DNA of 55,698 bases. Origin: Alistipes sp. (GTDB taxonomy: Bacteria > Bacteroidota > Bacteroidia > Bacteroidales > Rikenellaceae). Made by a program: the position numbers and the translations under genes. Below, piece by piece: positions 16,105-25,052 of this stretch (position 1 is the first letter of the stretch; each line of letters opens with the position of its first letter). The stretch lies in contig JAFVRC010000048.1 in assembly GCA_017504485.1 (NCBI GenBank), positions 1-55,698 of the forward strand, written 5' to 3'. The notes under the pieces were generated by a model that was given only the letters and a program-made list of their open reading frames with translations, was not told the origin of the DNA and searched no databases.

Positions 16105-17436
16105 ATGTTCGAAAAACTTACGGACCGACTTGAACGGTCGTTCAAAATCCTGAAAGGCGAGGGCCGTATCACCGAGATAAATGTCGCCGAGACACTCAAG
16201 GAGATACGCCGTGCGCTCATTGATGCCGACGTTAACTACAAGGTAGCCAAGACCTTCACCGATGAGGTGAAGCAGAAGGCTCTGGGTCAAGATGTGCTGA
16301 AGAGCGTCAAGCCCGGGCAGATGATGACCAAGATCGTGCGCGACGAGCTCGCGGCACTGATGGGCGGTGAGGCCACCGACATAAAGCTCGAGGGTACGCC
16401 TGCCGTAATCCTTATTGCCGGTCTGCAGGGCTCGGGTAAGACCACCTTCTCGGGCAAGCTGGCGCAGTTCATCAAGAGCAAGAAGGGCCGTCAGGTGCTG
16501 CTCGTTGCGGGTGATGTCTATCGCCCTGCGGCTATCGACCAGCTGAAGATACTCGGCGAGCAGATTGGCGTGCCGGTATATACCGAGGAGGGCAACCAAA
16601 ACCCTGTCGAGATTGCCGAGAACGCAATTCAATACGCACGCCGCGAGAACTACAATGTCGTGATTGTCGATACGGCAGGCCGTCTGGCTGTCGATGAGGC
16701 TATGATGCAGGAGATTACGGCCATCAAGGCGACCATAAACCCTTGTGAGACGCTCTTCGTTGTCGATTCGATGACGGGCCAGGATGCCGTGAATACGGCT
16801 CGTGAGTTCAACGATCGCCTTGATTTCGATGGCGTAGTTTTGACTAAACTCGATGGCGATACGCGCGGTGGTGCGGCTATCTCTATCCGCTCGGTGGTCA
16901 ATAAGCCGCTGAAGTTCATCTCGAGTGGCGAGAAGATGGATGCCTTGCAGGTCTTCCATCCCGAGCGTATGGCCGACCGAATACTCGGTATGGGCGACGT
17001 GGTGTCGCTTGTCGAGCGTGCGCAGCAGCAGTACGATGAGGAGGAGGCTCGCCGCCTCACGAAGAAGGTGATGACCAACAAGTTCGACTTCAACGACTTC
17101 ATCTCGCAAATCAATCAGGTGAAGAAGCTCGGCAACCTGAAGGATGTAGCCTCGATGATTCCGGGTATGGGTAAGATGTTGCGCGATGTGGAGATTGGCG
17201 ACGACGTGTTCAAGCAGACCGAAGCCATCATCGGCTCGATGACGCCGCTCGAGCGCGAGAACCCCGAGATTATCAACGCTCGCCGTCGTGAGCGCATTGC
17301 CAAGGGCTCGGGTACGACGATGGCCGATGTTAATCGACTGATGAAGCAGTTCGAGGATATGCGCAAGATGATGAAGATGGTGTCGGGCGGTAAGATGCGT
17401 ATGCCGAAGGGCATGCCCGGTATGAGAAGACGATAA
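16105..17436 (+). CDS. ffh: Signal recognition particle protein Ffh
   Basis: 443 aa from the ATG at 16105 (MFEKLTDRLERSFKILKGEG, the conserved Ffh start). The upstream ATG at 16054 would translate the promoter. N domain is followed by the G domain with LIAGLQGSGKTTFSGKLA near residue 105, DTAGRLAVDE near 192 and TKLDGDTRGGAA near 247. The methionine-rich M domain begins near 320 and ends KMRMPKGMPGMRRR. Ffh binds SRP RNA and signal sequences and delivers ribosomes to FtsY at the membrane. Its RNA partner is encoded at 40912-41008 in this window. Confidence 0.98.
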   Translation: MFEKLTDRLERSFKILKGEGRITEINVAETLKEIRRALIDADVNYKVAKTFTDEVKQKALGQDVLKSVKPGQMMTKIVRDELAALMGGEATDIKLEGTPAVILIAGLQGSGKTTFSGKLAQFIKSKKGRQVLLVAGDVYRPAAIDQLKILGEQIGVPVYTEEGNQNPVEIAENAIQYARRENYNVVIVDTAGRLAVDEAMMQEITAIKATINPCETLFVVDSMTGQDAVNTAREFNDRLDFDGVVLTKLDGDTRGGAAISIRSVVNKPLKFISSGEKMDALQVFHPERMADRILGMGDVVSLVERAQQQYDEEEARRLTKKVMTNKFDFNDFISQINQVKKLGNLKDVASMIPGMGKMLRDVEIGDDVFKQTEAIIGSMTPLERENPEIINARRRERIAKGSGTTMADVNRLMKQFEDMRKMMKMVSGGKMRMPKGMPGMRRR

Positions 17437-17459
17437 CAAATCTCTTAAACACGATATAT

Positions 17460-18959
17460 ATGAAAAAGTTGATGTTGCTAACAATCTGTGTTGCAATCTT
17501 GTCGGTGATTATGCCGGCCTCGGCGCAGACGAACAAGTATTTGCTGAAAATTATCCCACAGCCCGTAGAGTGCAACTTGTCGCCGAGCTACTATGTGCCA
17601 TTTACGCAGCTCACTATCTATACCGACGATACCGAGGCCGTTGCGTGGGCCGAGAAGCACCTCGCACAGTGGTACAAGAAGGAGGCCCCCAAGGTGTTCC
17701 AGAAATCATATACAGGAAAATCCACGAAGAGTGGCGCGTACTCTATCAACATCAACAGCAATGGTGTAGTTATCTGCGCCAAAGAACTCGAAGGCGTTCG
17801 CTATGCCCTCTACTCGTTACGCCAAATAGCCATTCCGGAGCGCAATACACTGAAGGTCGAGGGATGGATTGTGCCCGTTGGAGCAATTAACGACTACCCT
17901 ACCATGAAGTTCCGCGGTATGCACATCTGTTGGTTCCCCGAGACCGAGGAGTTCGAAATCGAGCGTATGATACGCATGGCGGCCTACTACAAGCTGAACT
18001 ATGTAGTCTTGGAGCCGTGGGGTACATATCGGAGCAAGGTCGCGCCATGGCTCAATTGGGACGAAGCACCAATCACGAAAAAGAGCATCAAGCGACTCGT
18101 TGCCATCGCGAAGGAGTTGGGTGTGACCATCATCCCGCAGCTCAACATCTTCGGCCACGCCTCGCAGAGCCGCAGTCGCTCGGCCAAGCACTCGGCTATC
18201 GACCAACGCCCTTGCTATCAGCCGCTTTTCGAGCCTATGGCGGGTTGGAATTGGTGCCTCTCGAACCCGAAGGCCAAGGAGGTTATCGAGGCTGTAATGG
18301 TCGAGATGCTCGAGGACTTCGGCAACCCCGAATTCTTCCATATCGGTTGCGATGAGGCGCAGCAGCCAAGCTGCCCGGAGTGCCTAAAGCAGCCATACTC
18401 GAAGCTGTTCGTCGAGCACATAAAGTTCGCACACGACGTGTTGGCCAAGCACGGTGCTCGCGCTATGATGTGGCAGGATATGCTGCTCGAGAAGGGCGAC
18501 AAGCGATGGACCGACTACAAGGCAAATGGTACGGCCGAGACTGCCAAGGCTGCCGAGGAGATGCCTAAAGATATCGTCATCTGCGATTGGCACTACCGCG
18601 CAGGACGCAAGGATTACCCATCCTACAGCTACTTCAAGGAGCTGGGCTACGACCTTCTGGCCTGCCCATGGAAGAATGTCAGCGGCATCGTTGCCGAGGC
18701 TCGAGCCATCGAGAACATCGGTGCTTTCGGAATGCTCGGCACCATTTGGCACCACTACTACGGCTACGATATTGCCTCGATATACACCAATATCGCAGGT
18801 GCTACCTGGAATCCGTCGGCCAACTTTGCGCAGCACAATGGTTTTAATCTATTCAAGACGCATCAGCGGCATATCTCGTGGGATATGAAACTCAAGAAGT
18901 ATTATCAGTTCGGTATCCAGAACTATCAGATACCGGACAATAAAGCAACTTACAAATAA
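17460..18959 (+). CDS. Beta-N-acetylhexosaminidase, GH20, secreted
   Basis: 499 aa. Signal peptide MKKLMLLTICVAILSVIMPASA, cleavage likely before QTNKY; there is no lipobox Cys. The N-terminal GH20b-like domain spans about 23-145 (IIPQPVECNLS, then GVRYALYSLRQI). The catalytic barrel begins KFRGMHICWFPE near 155. NPEFFHIGCDEAQ near 290 holds the catalytic Asp-Glu pair and NIFGHASQSR near 226 the conserved substrate-side His. It releases terminal GlcNAc/GalNAc, probably in the periplasm. It differs in sequence and anchoring from the GH20 at the left edge. It lies 23 bp after ffh and 3 bp before era. Confidence 0.93.
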   Translation: MKKLMLLTICVAILSVIMPASAQTNKYLLKIIPQPVECNLSPSYYVPFTQLTIYTDDTEAVAWAEKHLAQWYKKEAPKVFQKSYTGKSTKSGAYSININSNGVVICAKELEGVRYALYSLRQIAIPERNTLKVEGWIVPVGAINDYPTMKFRGMHICWFPETEEFEIERMIRMAAYYKLNYVVLEPWGTYRSKVAPWLNWDEAPITKKSIKRLVAIAKELGVTIIPQLNIFGHASQSRSRSAKHSAIDQRPCYQPLFEPMAGWNWCLSNPKAKEVIEAVMVEMLEDFGNPEFFHIGCDEAQQPSCPECLKQPYSKLFVEHIKFAHDVLAKHGARAMMWQDMLLEKGDKRWTDYKANGTAETAKAAEEMPKDIVICDWHYRAGRKDYPSYSYFKELGYDLLACPWKNVSGIVAEARAIENIGAFGMLGTIWHHYYGYDIASIYTNIAGATWNPSANFAQHNGFNLFKTHQRHISWDMKLKKYYQFGIQNYQIPDNKATYK

Positions 18960-18962
18960 GCG

Positions 18963-19847
18963 ATGCACAAGAGCGGTTTTGTAAATATAATAGGTAACCC
19001 CAACGTCGGCAAATCGACGCTGATGAATGCTCTCGTTGGCGAGAAGTTGTCTATCATCACCTCGAAGGCGCAGACTACGCGCCATCGCATTATGGGTATC
19101 GTGAATGGCGACGACTTTCAGATCGTCTATTCCGATACGCCCGGCATATTGAAGCCTGCTTACAAGTTGCAGGAGTCGATGATGAAATTCGTGCGCGGTG
19201 CGGTGAGTGATGCCGATGTGGTGCTCTACGTCACCGATACGGTCGAAGAGCAGAGCGAGCGCAATGCCGATATTATCGATAAGATAGCTCTCGGCACTGT
19301 GCCTACGATTGTGGTCATCAACAAGATAGACCTCACAAATCAAGCAAAGCTCGAAGCGCTTGTGGCCTCGTGGCACGAGCGACTCCCCGAGGCGTTAATC
19401 ATACCGGCTTCGGCCAAGGAGCAGTTCAATATCGAGGCCATATTCTCGGCCATCCTCGATAAACTGCCCGAGGGTGAGCCTTACTATCCGAAAGATACAC
19501 TGACCGACAAGACGCTGCGCTTCTTCGCCTCGGAGATTATCCGCGAGAAGATTCTTTTGAACTACGACAAGGAGATACCCTACTGCTGCGAGATTGAGAT
19601 TGACTCCTACAAGGAGGAGCCGACCATCGACCGTATCTCGGCAACGATATATGTCGCGCGTAACTCGCAGAAGGGCATCGTCATAGGTCACAAGGGCGAG
19701 CGGCTCAAAAAGGTGGGCCAGCAGGCTCGTACCGACATCGAGGCCTTCCTGGGCAAGCGTGTGTTTCTGCAACTTTTTGTCAAGGTAAATGACGATTGGC
19801 GCAATAACGACCGCCAGCTCTCTCGTTTTGGCTATAACGATAACTAA
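18963..19847 (+). CDS. era: GTPase Era
   Basis: 294 aa. G1 [21 protein letters not shown] near residue 11, the conserved ITSKAQTTRHRIMG switch I, DTPGI near 60 and NKID near 120 form the GTPase domain. The C-terminal KH type 2 domain carries KGIVIGHKGERLKKVG near 235. Era binds the 3' end of 16S rRNA and promotes 30S maturation. Its start is 3 bp after the GH20 stop, so its expression likely depends on upstream transcription. Confidence 0.98.
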   Translation: MHKSGFVNIIGNPNVGKSTLMNALVGEKLSIITSKAQTTRHRIMGIVNGDDFQIVYSDTPGILKPAYKLQESMMKFVRGAVSDADVVLYVTDTVEEQSERNADIIDKIALGTVPTIVVINKIDLTNQAKLEALVASWHERLPEALIIPASAKEQFNIEAIFSAILDKLPEGEPYYPKDTLTDKTLRFFASEIIREKILLNYDKEIPYCCEIEIDSYKEEPTIDRISATIYVARNSQKGIVIGHKGERLKKVGQQARTDIEAFLGKRVFLQLFVKVNDDWRNNDRQLSRFGYNDN

Positions 19848-19862
19848 ACGGGGGTGAGGCGT

Positions 19863-21848
19863 ATGCGTAGAGTGGTGGTTGTGTTGATTGGGCTCTTTGC
19901 TGTGGCATCTATTGCCGTGGCGCAGTACAATCGTGACTACTTCTTCTATGTCGGGCGTAGGCAGATGATGGATAAGGATTTCCGCGAGGCTATCCGTACG
20001 CTCAATCTTCTGCTGCGATACGACGAGGATGCTTATGAGGGCTATTTTCTGCGCGGTATTGCCAAGTATAACCTCGACGATTTGCTCGGCGCCGAAGCCG
20101 ATTTCACGGAGGCGATAGAGAAGAATCCGGTGTTCACAACCGCCTTTACATACCGTGCTATAACACGCTCACGATTAGGCAACTATGACGATGCGCTCGC
20201 AGACTTTCGCGAGGCCATCGATCTGCGCCCCGACCTCCCGAATCCCTACTATAGCCGCGGTGTTACGCGACTTCTCAATCAGCAATTCGAGGAGGCCATT
20301 GCCGACTTCGACAACTTTATTCGCTACGAGAAGAAGGTGGCCGATGCCTACATCAATCGAGGTGTCTGCCGTCTCTATCTGAAAGACACGGTGCGTGCCT
20401 ACGAGGATTTCGATCTCGGTATCCGCACTAACCGCAATAGCCCTTCGGGCTATAACCGTCGTGGCGTGCTGTTGATGCAGCAGCGTCGCCTCGACGAGGC
20501 GGAGCGCGACTTCGATATGGCCATCAAGTGCGATACGATGTCGCCCATCTCCTACTTCAACCGCGCGTTGGTCTATAGCGAGACCAACCGCCCGATGCAG
20601 TCGCTTGCGGATCTCGATCGTGTGCTGAAGCTCGACTCTACGAGCTCGGTGTCGTACTTCAATCGTGCGATAATACGCAGTCGAATAGGCGATTACAACC
20701 GTGCCCTCGACGACTACAACCGGGTGGCCGAACATTCGCCCAACAACGTATTGGTCTATTACAACCGCGCGCAGCTCTATCAGCAGTTGGGCGAGATTGA
20801 GCGTGCCAAGGAGGACTATACGAAGGCCATCGAACTCTACCCCGACTTTGCGAATGCCTATCTCGGTCGCAGCTATCTGCGCTATCTGTTGCACGATTAC
20901 AAGGGCTCGCGTAGTGACAAGCAGATTGCCGAGCGCAAGATTGCCGAGTACAAGTCGCGCCTGAACGACACGACATACTCAATCTACGCCGACACTACTC
21001 GCCGCTTCGATAAACTCCTCGCCTTTGAAAGCAAGCTCGCCGGTGCCTCTTTCGAGCGTATAGAGTCGCGCCGAGCAAGCAACGATAAGACAGGACTGCT
21101 GTCGCTCTTCCGCTTTGTATTTATGGCCGATACGACCACAGAGAGCATTACTACGCAACGTCTGCACTCGCAGCGAGCCGTCGATTTCGTGAAACGCGTG
21201 GGCAACCCTCTGTTGCGCATTTCGCGCCACGACAGCAATCTCTCGCCCGATACCCTCCTGCTTATCAATCGCGAACTGCGCAAGGGTAAGCATAGTGGCG
21301 AGAGTAGCTACCTGAAGCTCTTCGAGTTGGCTGTCTCGGAGGCCGCAGTAAGGCAATATACCAACTCGGTAAACGACTATACGTCAGCTATAGAGCAAAA
21401 TCCATCTAATCCGTTCCTTTATCTCAATCGTGCCGTTGTGCGTGCCGAGATGATAGACTTTATCTCGTCGATAGACAACGCCTATCAGCGCATATCCATC
21501 GACAATGACCCAGCGCAGCAGCTGCGCAACAGCGGTACGCGCACATACAGCTACGACGAGGCTATTGCCGACCTTACGAAGGCTATAAAGCTCTATCCTG
21601 ACTTTGCGTATGCTCACTACAATCGCGCTAATCTCTTGGCCTTGTCGGGCAGGCTGCCGGAGGCTTTCGACGACTACACAAGGGCTATCGAGCTCAATCC
21701 GTACTTCGCGGAGGCCTACTACAACCGAGGTCTTATACAGATATTTATGAAGGACACGCGCAAGGGGAGCCTCGATATCTCGAAAGCGGGCGAGTTGGGT
21801 GTCGAGGATGCCTACGAGCTGCTGCGGCTCTACTCGCGTGATAAATAG
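19863..21848 (+). CDS. Exported tetratricopeptide repeat protein
   Basis: 661 aa from the ATG at 19863; a GTG at 19854 would add three residues. Signal peptide MRRVVVVLIGLFAVASIAVAQ. The mature protein is built from TPR units of about 34 residues, with repeated signatures such as AYEGYFLRGIAKYNLDDLLGA, PYYSRGVTRLL, AYINRGVCRLYLKD and VYYNRAQLYQQLGEIERAKEDYTKAIEL. A non-TPR stretch of about 130 residues lies near 370-500, then four more TPR units follow. TPR arrays hold together protein complexes; partners are unknown. It sits 15 bp after era, an association I cannot explain. Confidence 0.9.
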   Translation: MRRVVVVLIGLFAVASIAVAQYNRDYFFYVGRRQMMDKDFREAIRTLNLLLRYDEDAYEGYFLRGIAKYNLDDLLGAEADFTEAIEKNPVFTTAFTYRAITRSRLGNYDDALADFREAIDLRPDLPNPYYSRGVTRLLNQQFEEAIADFDNFIRYEKKVADAYINRGVCRLYLKDTVRAYEDFDLGIRTNRNSPSGYNRRGVLLMQQRRLDEAERDFDMAIKCDTMSPISYFNRALVYSETNRPMQSLADLDRVLKLDSTSSVSYFNRAIIRSRIGDYNRALDDYNRVAEHSPNNVLVYYNRAQLYQQLGEIERAKEDYTKAIELYPDFANAYLGRSYLRYLLHDYKGSRSDKQIAERKIAEYKSRLNDTTYSIYADTTRRFDKLLAFESKLAGASFERIESRRASNDKTGLLSLFRFVFMADTTTESITTQRLHSQRAVDFVKRVGNPLLRISRHDSNLSPDTLLLINRELRKGKHSGESSYLKLFELAVSEAAVRQYTNSVNDYTSAIEQNPSNPFLYLNRAVVRAEMIDFISSIDNAYQRISIDNDPAQQLRNSGTRTYSYDEAIADLTKAIKLYPDFAYAHYNRANLLALSGRLPEAFDDYTRAIELNPYFAEAYYNRGLIQIFMKDTRKGSLDISKAGELGVEDAYELLRLYSRDK

Positions 21849-21880
21849 ACTACACACAACAAACTAAAAATAAAGCATTT

Positions 21881-23287
21881 ATGACAGAAATCATTCAAAA
21901 GAAGTTGAACGACTATGCGTGGGCACGTTGGTCGGCAATGGTGCTCATTGCGCTGATGATGCTCTTCGCGCATATGTTCGTTGATGTAATCTCCCCGTTG
22001 CAGGAGATTATTCAAAAGACGCACGGCTGGACTCCCGACGTATTCGGCTCGTTTATGGGTTCGGAGTATCTGCTCAACGTGTTGGGCTTCCTGATTGTTG
22101 CGGGCGTCATCCTCGACAAGATGGGCATACGCTTCACGGGCGAGCTCTCGGCAAGCCTTATGTTTCTCGGTGCGTGCATCAAGTTCTACGCCGTCAGTGA
22201 CCTCTTCGCAGACTCGGCATTCGAGGCGTGGCTCAACTCGTGGTGGGTGGCAATGCCGGGTAGTGCGAAGCTCGCCTCGCTGGGCTTTATGATCTTCGGA
22301 TGCGGCTGCGAGATGGCCGGTATCACCGCTTCGAAAGCTCTGGCAAAGTGGTTCGAGGGCAAGGAGATGGCCTTGGCAATGGGCCTCGAGATGGCTCTCG
22401 CGCGCGTGGGCGTGTTCTTCATATTTACTATCTCGCCTCGCTTGGCCGGCGAAATCGACCCTACGGTTGTCAAGCCGGTGGCCTTCTGCACGGCCCTGCT
22501 GCTTATCGGACTCATCTGCTTTACCATCTTCTGCTTTATGGACAAGAAGCTCGACCGTCAGCTCGGTGCCAATGCTGCACAGGGCGAGAGCGAGGAGGAA
22601 TTCAAGCTCGCCGACGTGGTAAATATCTTCAAGAGCCAGCTCTTCTGGATTGTGGCTATGCTCTGCGTGTTGTACTACTCGGCTATCTTCCCGTTCCAGA
22701 AGTTCGCGGCCAATATGTTGCAGAGCAACCTCAATATCTCGGCTACCACCGCATCGGATATCTTCCGTTGGTTCCCTATCGGTGCTGCCTGCATCACGCC
22801 GCTTCTCGGTTGGTTCCTAGATAAGAAGGGCAAGGGCGCAACGATGCTTATCCTTGGCTCGCTGCTGATGATTGTCTGCCACTTGACCTTTGCGCTTGTG
22901 TTGCCTGCTTATCCGAGCAAGGCGATTGCCTTTGCTGCGATTATTCTGTTGGGCATATCGTTCTCGTTGGTGCCTGCATCGCTCTGGCCTTCAATTCCGA
23001 AGATTATGGACAAGCGCTTCCTGGGTAGTGCCTACTCGCTTATCTTTTGGGTGCAGAACTTCGGTTTGAGCGGTACGCCTATGCTTATTGGTTGGGCATT
23101 GGAGAAGAGTAACCCGGGCGTTGCCGAGCAGATTGCCGCAGGTGTGGAGGGTGTGTCGTACAACTATACGTTACCGATGTTGATGTTCGCCTCGCTGGGT
23201 GTGTTGGCTCTGCTGTTCAGCCTTTGGCTGAAAGCTATGGATAAGCGCAACGGCTACGGCTTGGAGCTGCCAAATATCCGCGCATAG
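21881..23287 (+). CDS. Major facilitator superfamily transporter
   Basis: 468 aa with about 12 predicted membrane segments, for example AMVLIALMMLFAHMFVDVI, LLNVLGFLIVAGVILDKMGI, LFWIVAMLCVLYYSAIF and LPMLMFASLGVLALLFSLWL. The LDKMGIRFTGELSASLMFLG block after helix 2 and LDKKGKGATMLILGSLLM after helix 8 match the two loop 2-3/8-9 MFS motifs. A cytoplasmic loop lies near residues 220-245. Substrate cannot be read from the sequence. It lies 32 bp after the TPR gene and ends at a strong terminator shared with the convergent glycosyltransferase gene. Confidence 0.9.
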   Translation: MTEIIQKKLNDYAWARWSAMVLIALMMLFAHMFVDVISPLQEIIQKTHGWTPDVFGSFMGSEYLLNVLGFLIVAGVILDKMGIRFTGELSASLMFLGACIKFYAVSDLFADSAFEAWLNSWWVAMPGSAKLASLGFMIFGCGCEMAGITASKALAKWFEGKEMALAMGLEMALARVGVFFIFTISPRLAGEIDPTVVKPVAFCTALLLIGLICFTIFCFMDKKLDRQLGANAAQGESEEEFKLADVVNIFKSQLFWIVAMLCVLYYSAIFPFQKFAANMLQSNLNISATTASDIFRWFPIGAACITPLLGWFLDKKGKGATMLILGSLLMIVCHLTFALVLPAYPSKAIAFAAIILLGISFSLVPASLWPSIPKIMDKRFLGSAYSLIFWVQNFGLSGTPMLIGWALEKSNPGVAEQIAAGVEGVSYNYTLPMLMFASLGVLALLFSLWLKAMDKRNGYGLELPNIRA

Positions 23288-23302
23288 AGAGGTGCGTAGA
23301 TG

Positions 23303-23334
23303 AAATAAGGTGGAGTTTTGCTCCACCTTATTTT
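23303..23334. terminator. Two-way terminator between MFS transporter and glycosyltransferase genes
   Basis: AAATAAGGTGGAG (23303-23315) pairs perfectly with CTCCACCTTATTT (23321-23333) around loop TTTTG. The A/T flanks give a T-tract in either direction. The stop codon of the minus-strand glycosyltransferase lies inside the right arm (23328-23330). Confidence 0.93.
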
Positions 23335-24446
23335 GTTTGGTTATAGACCTCCACTAACCTGTTGCACATCGTGGCCCACGAGAAACGCTTGCGCTCCGCA
23401 GGGAAGTTCTCGGTGAGATGCGTGAGCGTATCTTCGTGATAGAGCTGCGAAATGGCCTCCGCAATGCTTGCGGCCGAAGGGTTGCATACAAGGCCTACGC
23501 GGCCGTCGGGCACAATTTCGGGCAGACCTCCCACGCGCGTAACTATCATAGGTACCGAGAAGTTGTAGGCTATCTGTGTCACGCCGCTCTGCGTGGCTGT
23601 GCGATATGGCAGTATGAGTGCATCGGCCACTGAGAAGTAGAGACGTACATCCTCGTCGCGCACAAAGCCTTCGTGCAGCACTACCCTCTTGCCAAGGCGG
23701 TCAAGCGCCGCGCGATACTGCTCCTTGTCATTGTAGAACTCGCCGGCAACGAGCAGTCGTAGGCTGTCATCCTCGATGTGCTCGAATGCCTCCAGGAGCA
23801 TGTCCAAGCCCTTATAGTCGCGTATGAGTCCAAAGAAGAGCAGGTATCTCTTGTCGGCCTCGAGACCAAGTTGTGCGCACGCCTCGCTGCGCTCTACACG
23901 CTCGCCGAAGTTCTCGAACATAGGGTGCGGCGAGAATATTGCAGGGACGGAGGTGTAGGCTCGAAGCTCGCCGCCCACCTGCTCCGACATATATACAAAA
24001 CCATCGACTGCACCGAGGTAGTAGCGGTTGAAGGGTTTATCGATGAGGTGATGCTCGTGGGGCTCCACGTTGTCAATCTGGCAGATGACCTTGCTCTTGC
24101 CGTTGCGCCTTGCAATTCGGGCAATAGTGCCGAAGCATGGGGCCATAAACGGAGTCCAATACTTCATCAGAATCATATCGGGGGCCTCCTTGTGCAGTCG
24201 CTTACCTATCGCTATCCAATTTAGCGGATTGCAGGTGTTTACCACGCGCTCGATATGCAAATCGTGTGGCGCAGGGGTATCGACCGTCTGACTCTTGCCC
24301 GGAAAGAGCAGCGAGGGGTATTGCAGCGAGAAGGTGTAGATTCTAACCTCGTCGCCGCGACTTTGATACTCGCGAGCCATAGTCTCCATTATCGATGCAA
24401 GGCCGCCACGATACGGGTGGGCGGGCCCAAGAACCACTATCTTCAT
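23328..24446 (-). CDS. Glycosyltransferase family 4
   Basis: 372 aa from the ATG at 24446. The ATG at 24464 is rejected because it lies at the predicted transcription start, while CGAGGT precedes 24446. The N-terminal KIVVLGPAHPYRGGLASIMETMA is the GT4 donor-domain start with the usual glycine-rich loop. LLFFGLIRDYKGLDMLLEAFEHI near residue 205 opens the C-terminal Rossmann domain, and ILPYRTATQSGVTQIAYNFSVPMIVTRVGGLPEIV near 293 contains the GT-B nucleotide-sugar-binding block. It is cytoplasmic or peripheral and probably acts in surface glycan synthesis. A lone gene; the sugar is unknown. Confidence 0.92.
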   Translation of the reverse strand: MKIVVLGPAHPYRGGLASIMETMAREYQSRGDEVRIYTFSLQYPSLLFPGKSQTVDTPAPHDLHIERVVNTCNPLNWIAIGKRLHKEAPDMILMKYWTPFMAPCFGTIARIARRNGKSKVICQIDNVEPHEHHLIDKPFNRYYLGAVDGFVYMSEQVGGELRAYTSVPAIFSPHPMFENFGERVERSEACAQLGLEADKRYLLFFGLIRDYKGLDMLLEAFEHIEDDSLRLLVAGEFYNDKEQYRAALDRLGKRVVLHEGFVRDEDVRLYFSVADALILPYRTATQSGVTQIAYNFSVPMIVTRVGGLPEIVPDGRVGLVCNPSAASIAEAISQLYHEDTLTHLTENFPAERKRFSWATMCNRLVEVYNQTK

Positions 24447-24472
24447 ACCTCGATGTATCTGCATTAGCGTAA

Positions 24473-24480
24473 CAAAGATA
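24473..24480 (-). promoter_or_regulatory. -7 element for the family 4 glycosyltransferase gene
   Basis: Minus-strand TATCTTTG, giving a predicted start near 24467 and a leader of about 20 nt before the ATG at 24446. No clear TTTG at the standard distance upstream. Confidence 0.65.
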
Positions 24481-24571
24481 GTAATTTTTGGATAAATATT
24501 GTGCGAACTGCCACAATAAAAGTCTTATGTTTTTCGTAATACGATAAAAAAGGTGCAAAGGGTATGCCATA

Positions 24572-24603
24572 TTTGCATATTTCGCAATTTCGTTGTATTT
24601 TTG
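24572..24603 (+). promoter_or_regulatory. Promoter of the XRE-family regulator gene
   Basis: TTTG at 24572-24575 and TATTTTTG at 24596-24603 are 20 nt apart, an exact -33/-7 match. The predicted leader before the ATG at 24666 is about 57 nt. Confidence 0.8.
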
Positions 24604-24665
24604 CGATTGGTTAATGTGCGCAAATGCACGCTTATAAATATTACAAACACAAACGGATGAGGCGT

Positions 24666-24869
24666 ATGGGTGTAGTGGTTAAACTTGGGTCTGTAATGGA
24701 AAAACGTAGAATATCGTTGGGTGAGCTCTCCGAGCGTGTCGGCATAACGCCGGCAAACCTCTCGATACTGAAAACCGGCAAGGGAAGAGCGATTCGCTTT
24801 TCGACGCTCGAGGCAATATGCCACGAGTTGAAGTGCCAGCCGGGGGATATTTTGGAGTATGTTGAGTAA
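24666..24869 (+). CDS. XRE/Cro-type helix-turn-helix regulator (YozG-like)
   Basis: 67 aa from the ATG at 24666, the start that fits the family best (MGVVVKLGSVMEKRRISLGE); ATGs at 24624 and 24657 remain possible. One HTH_3/HTH_26 domain makes up the whole protein: ISLGELSERVGITPANLSILKTGKGRAIRFSTLEAICHELKCQPGDILEY, with ELSERVG and NLSIL as the helix-turn-helix. It matches the very short Cro/CI-like regulators that lack an effector domain. It often sits beside a DUF2975 membrane protein, but none is seen here. Targets are unknown. Confidence 0.88.
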   Translation: MGVVVKLGSVMEKRRISLGELSERVGITPANLSILKTGKGRAIRFSTLEAICHELKCQPGDILEYVE

Positions 24870-25052
24870 TTTGTGGCAACAATATACAGTATCGCGCAGA
24901 TGCAGCTGCTTGCCTACTACCGAGCCTATTATGGGTGTAAGCCCGTATTGTAGGGGGGGGTACGGCGCAGTGGGTGCGTCCTCCGCCGCAAGGCATAGCA
25001 CCGGCTCGCTCTGTAACGATTTTTATATTATTGCTTTTAATTTTTTTACGCT

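Noticed and set aside
24953-24962. Run of eight G followed by TA, the complement of the TACCCCCCCC in the hairpin loop at 11658-11667
   Set aside because: Only about 12 bases are shared and the flanks are unrelated. It may be a slippery tract but it lies outside any gene, so phase variation is not supported.
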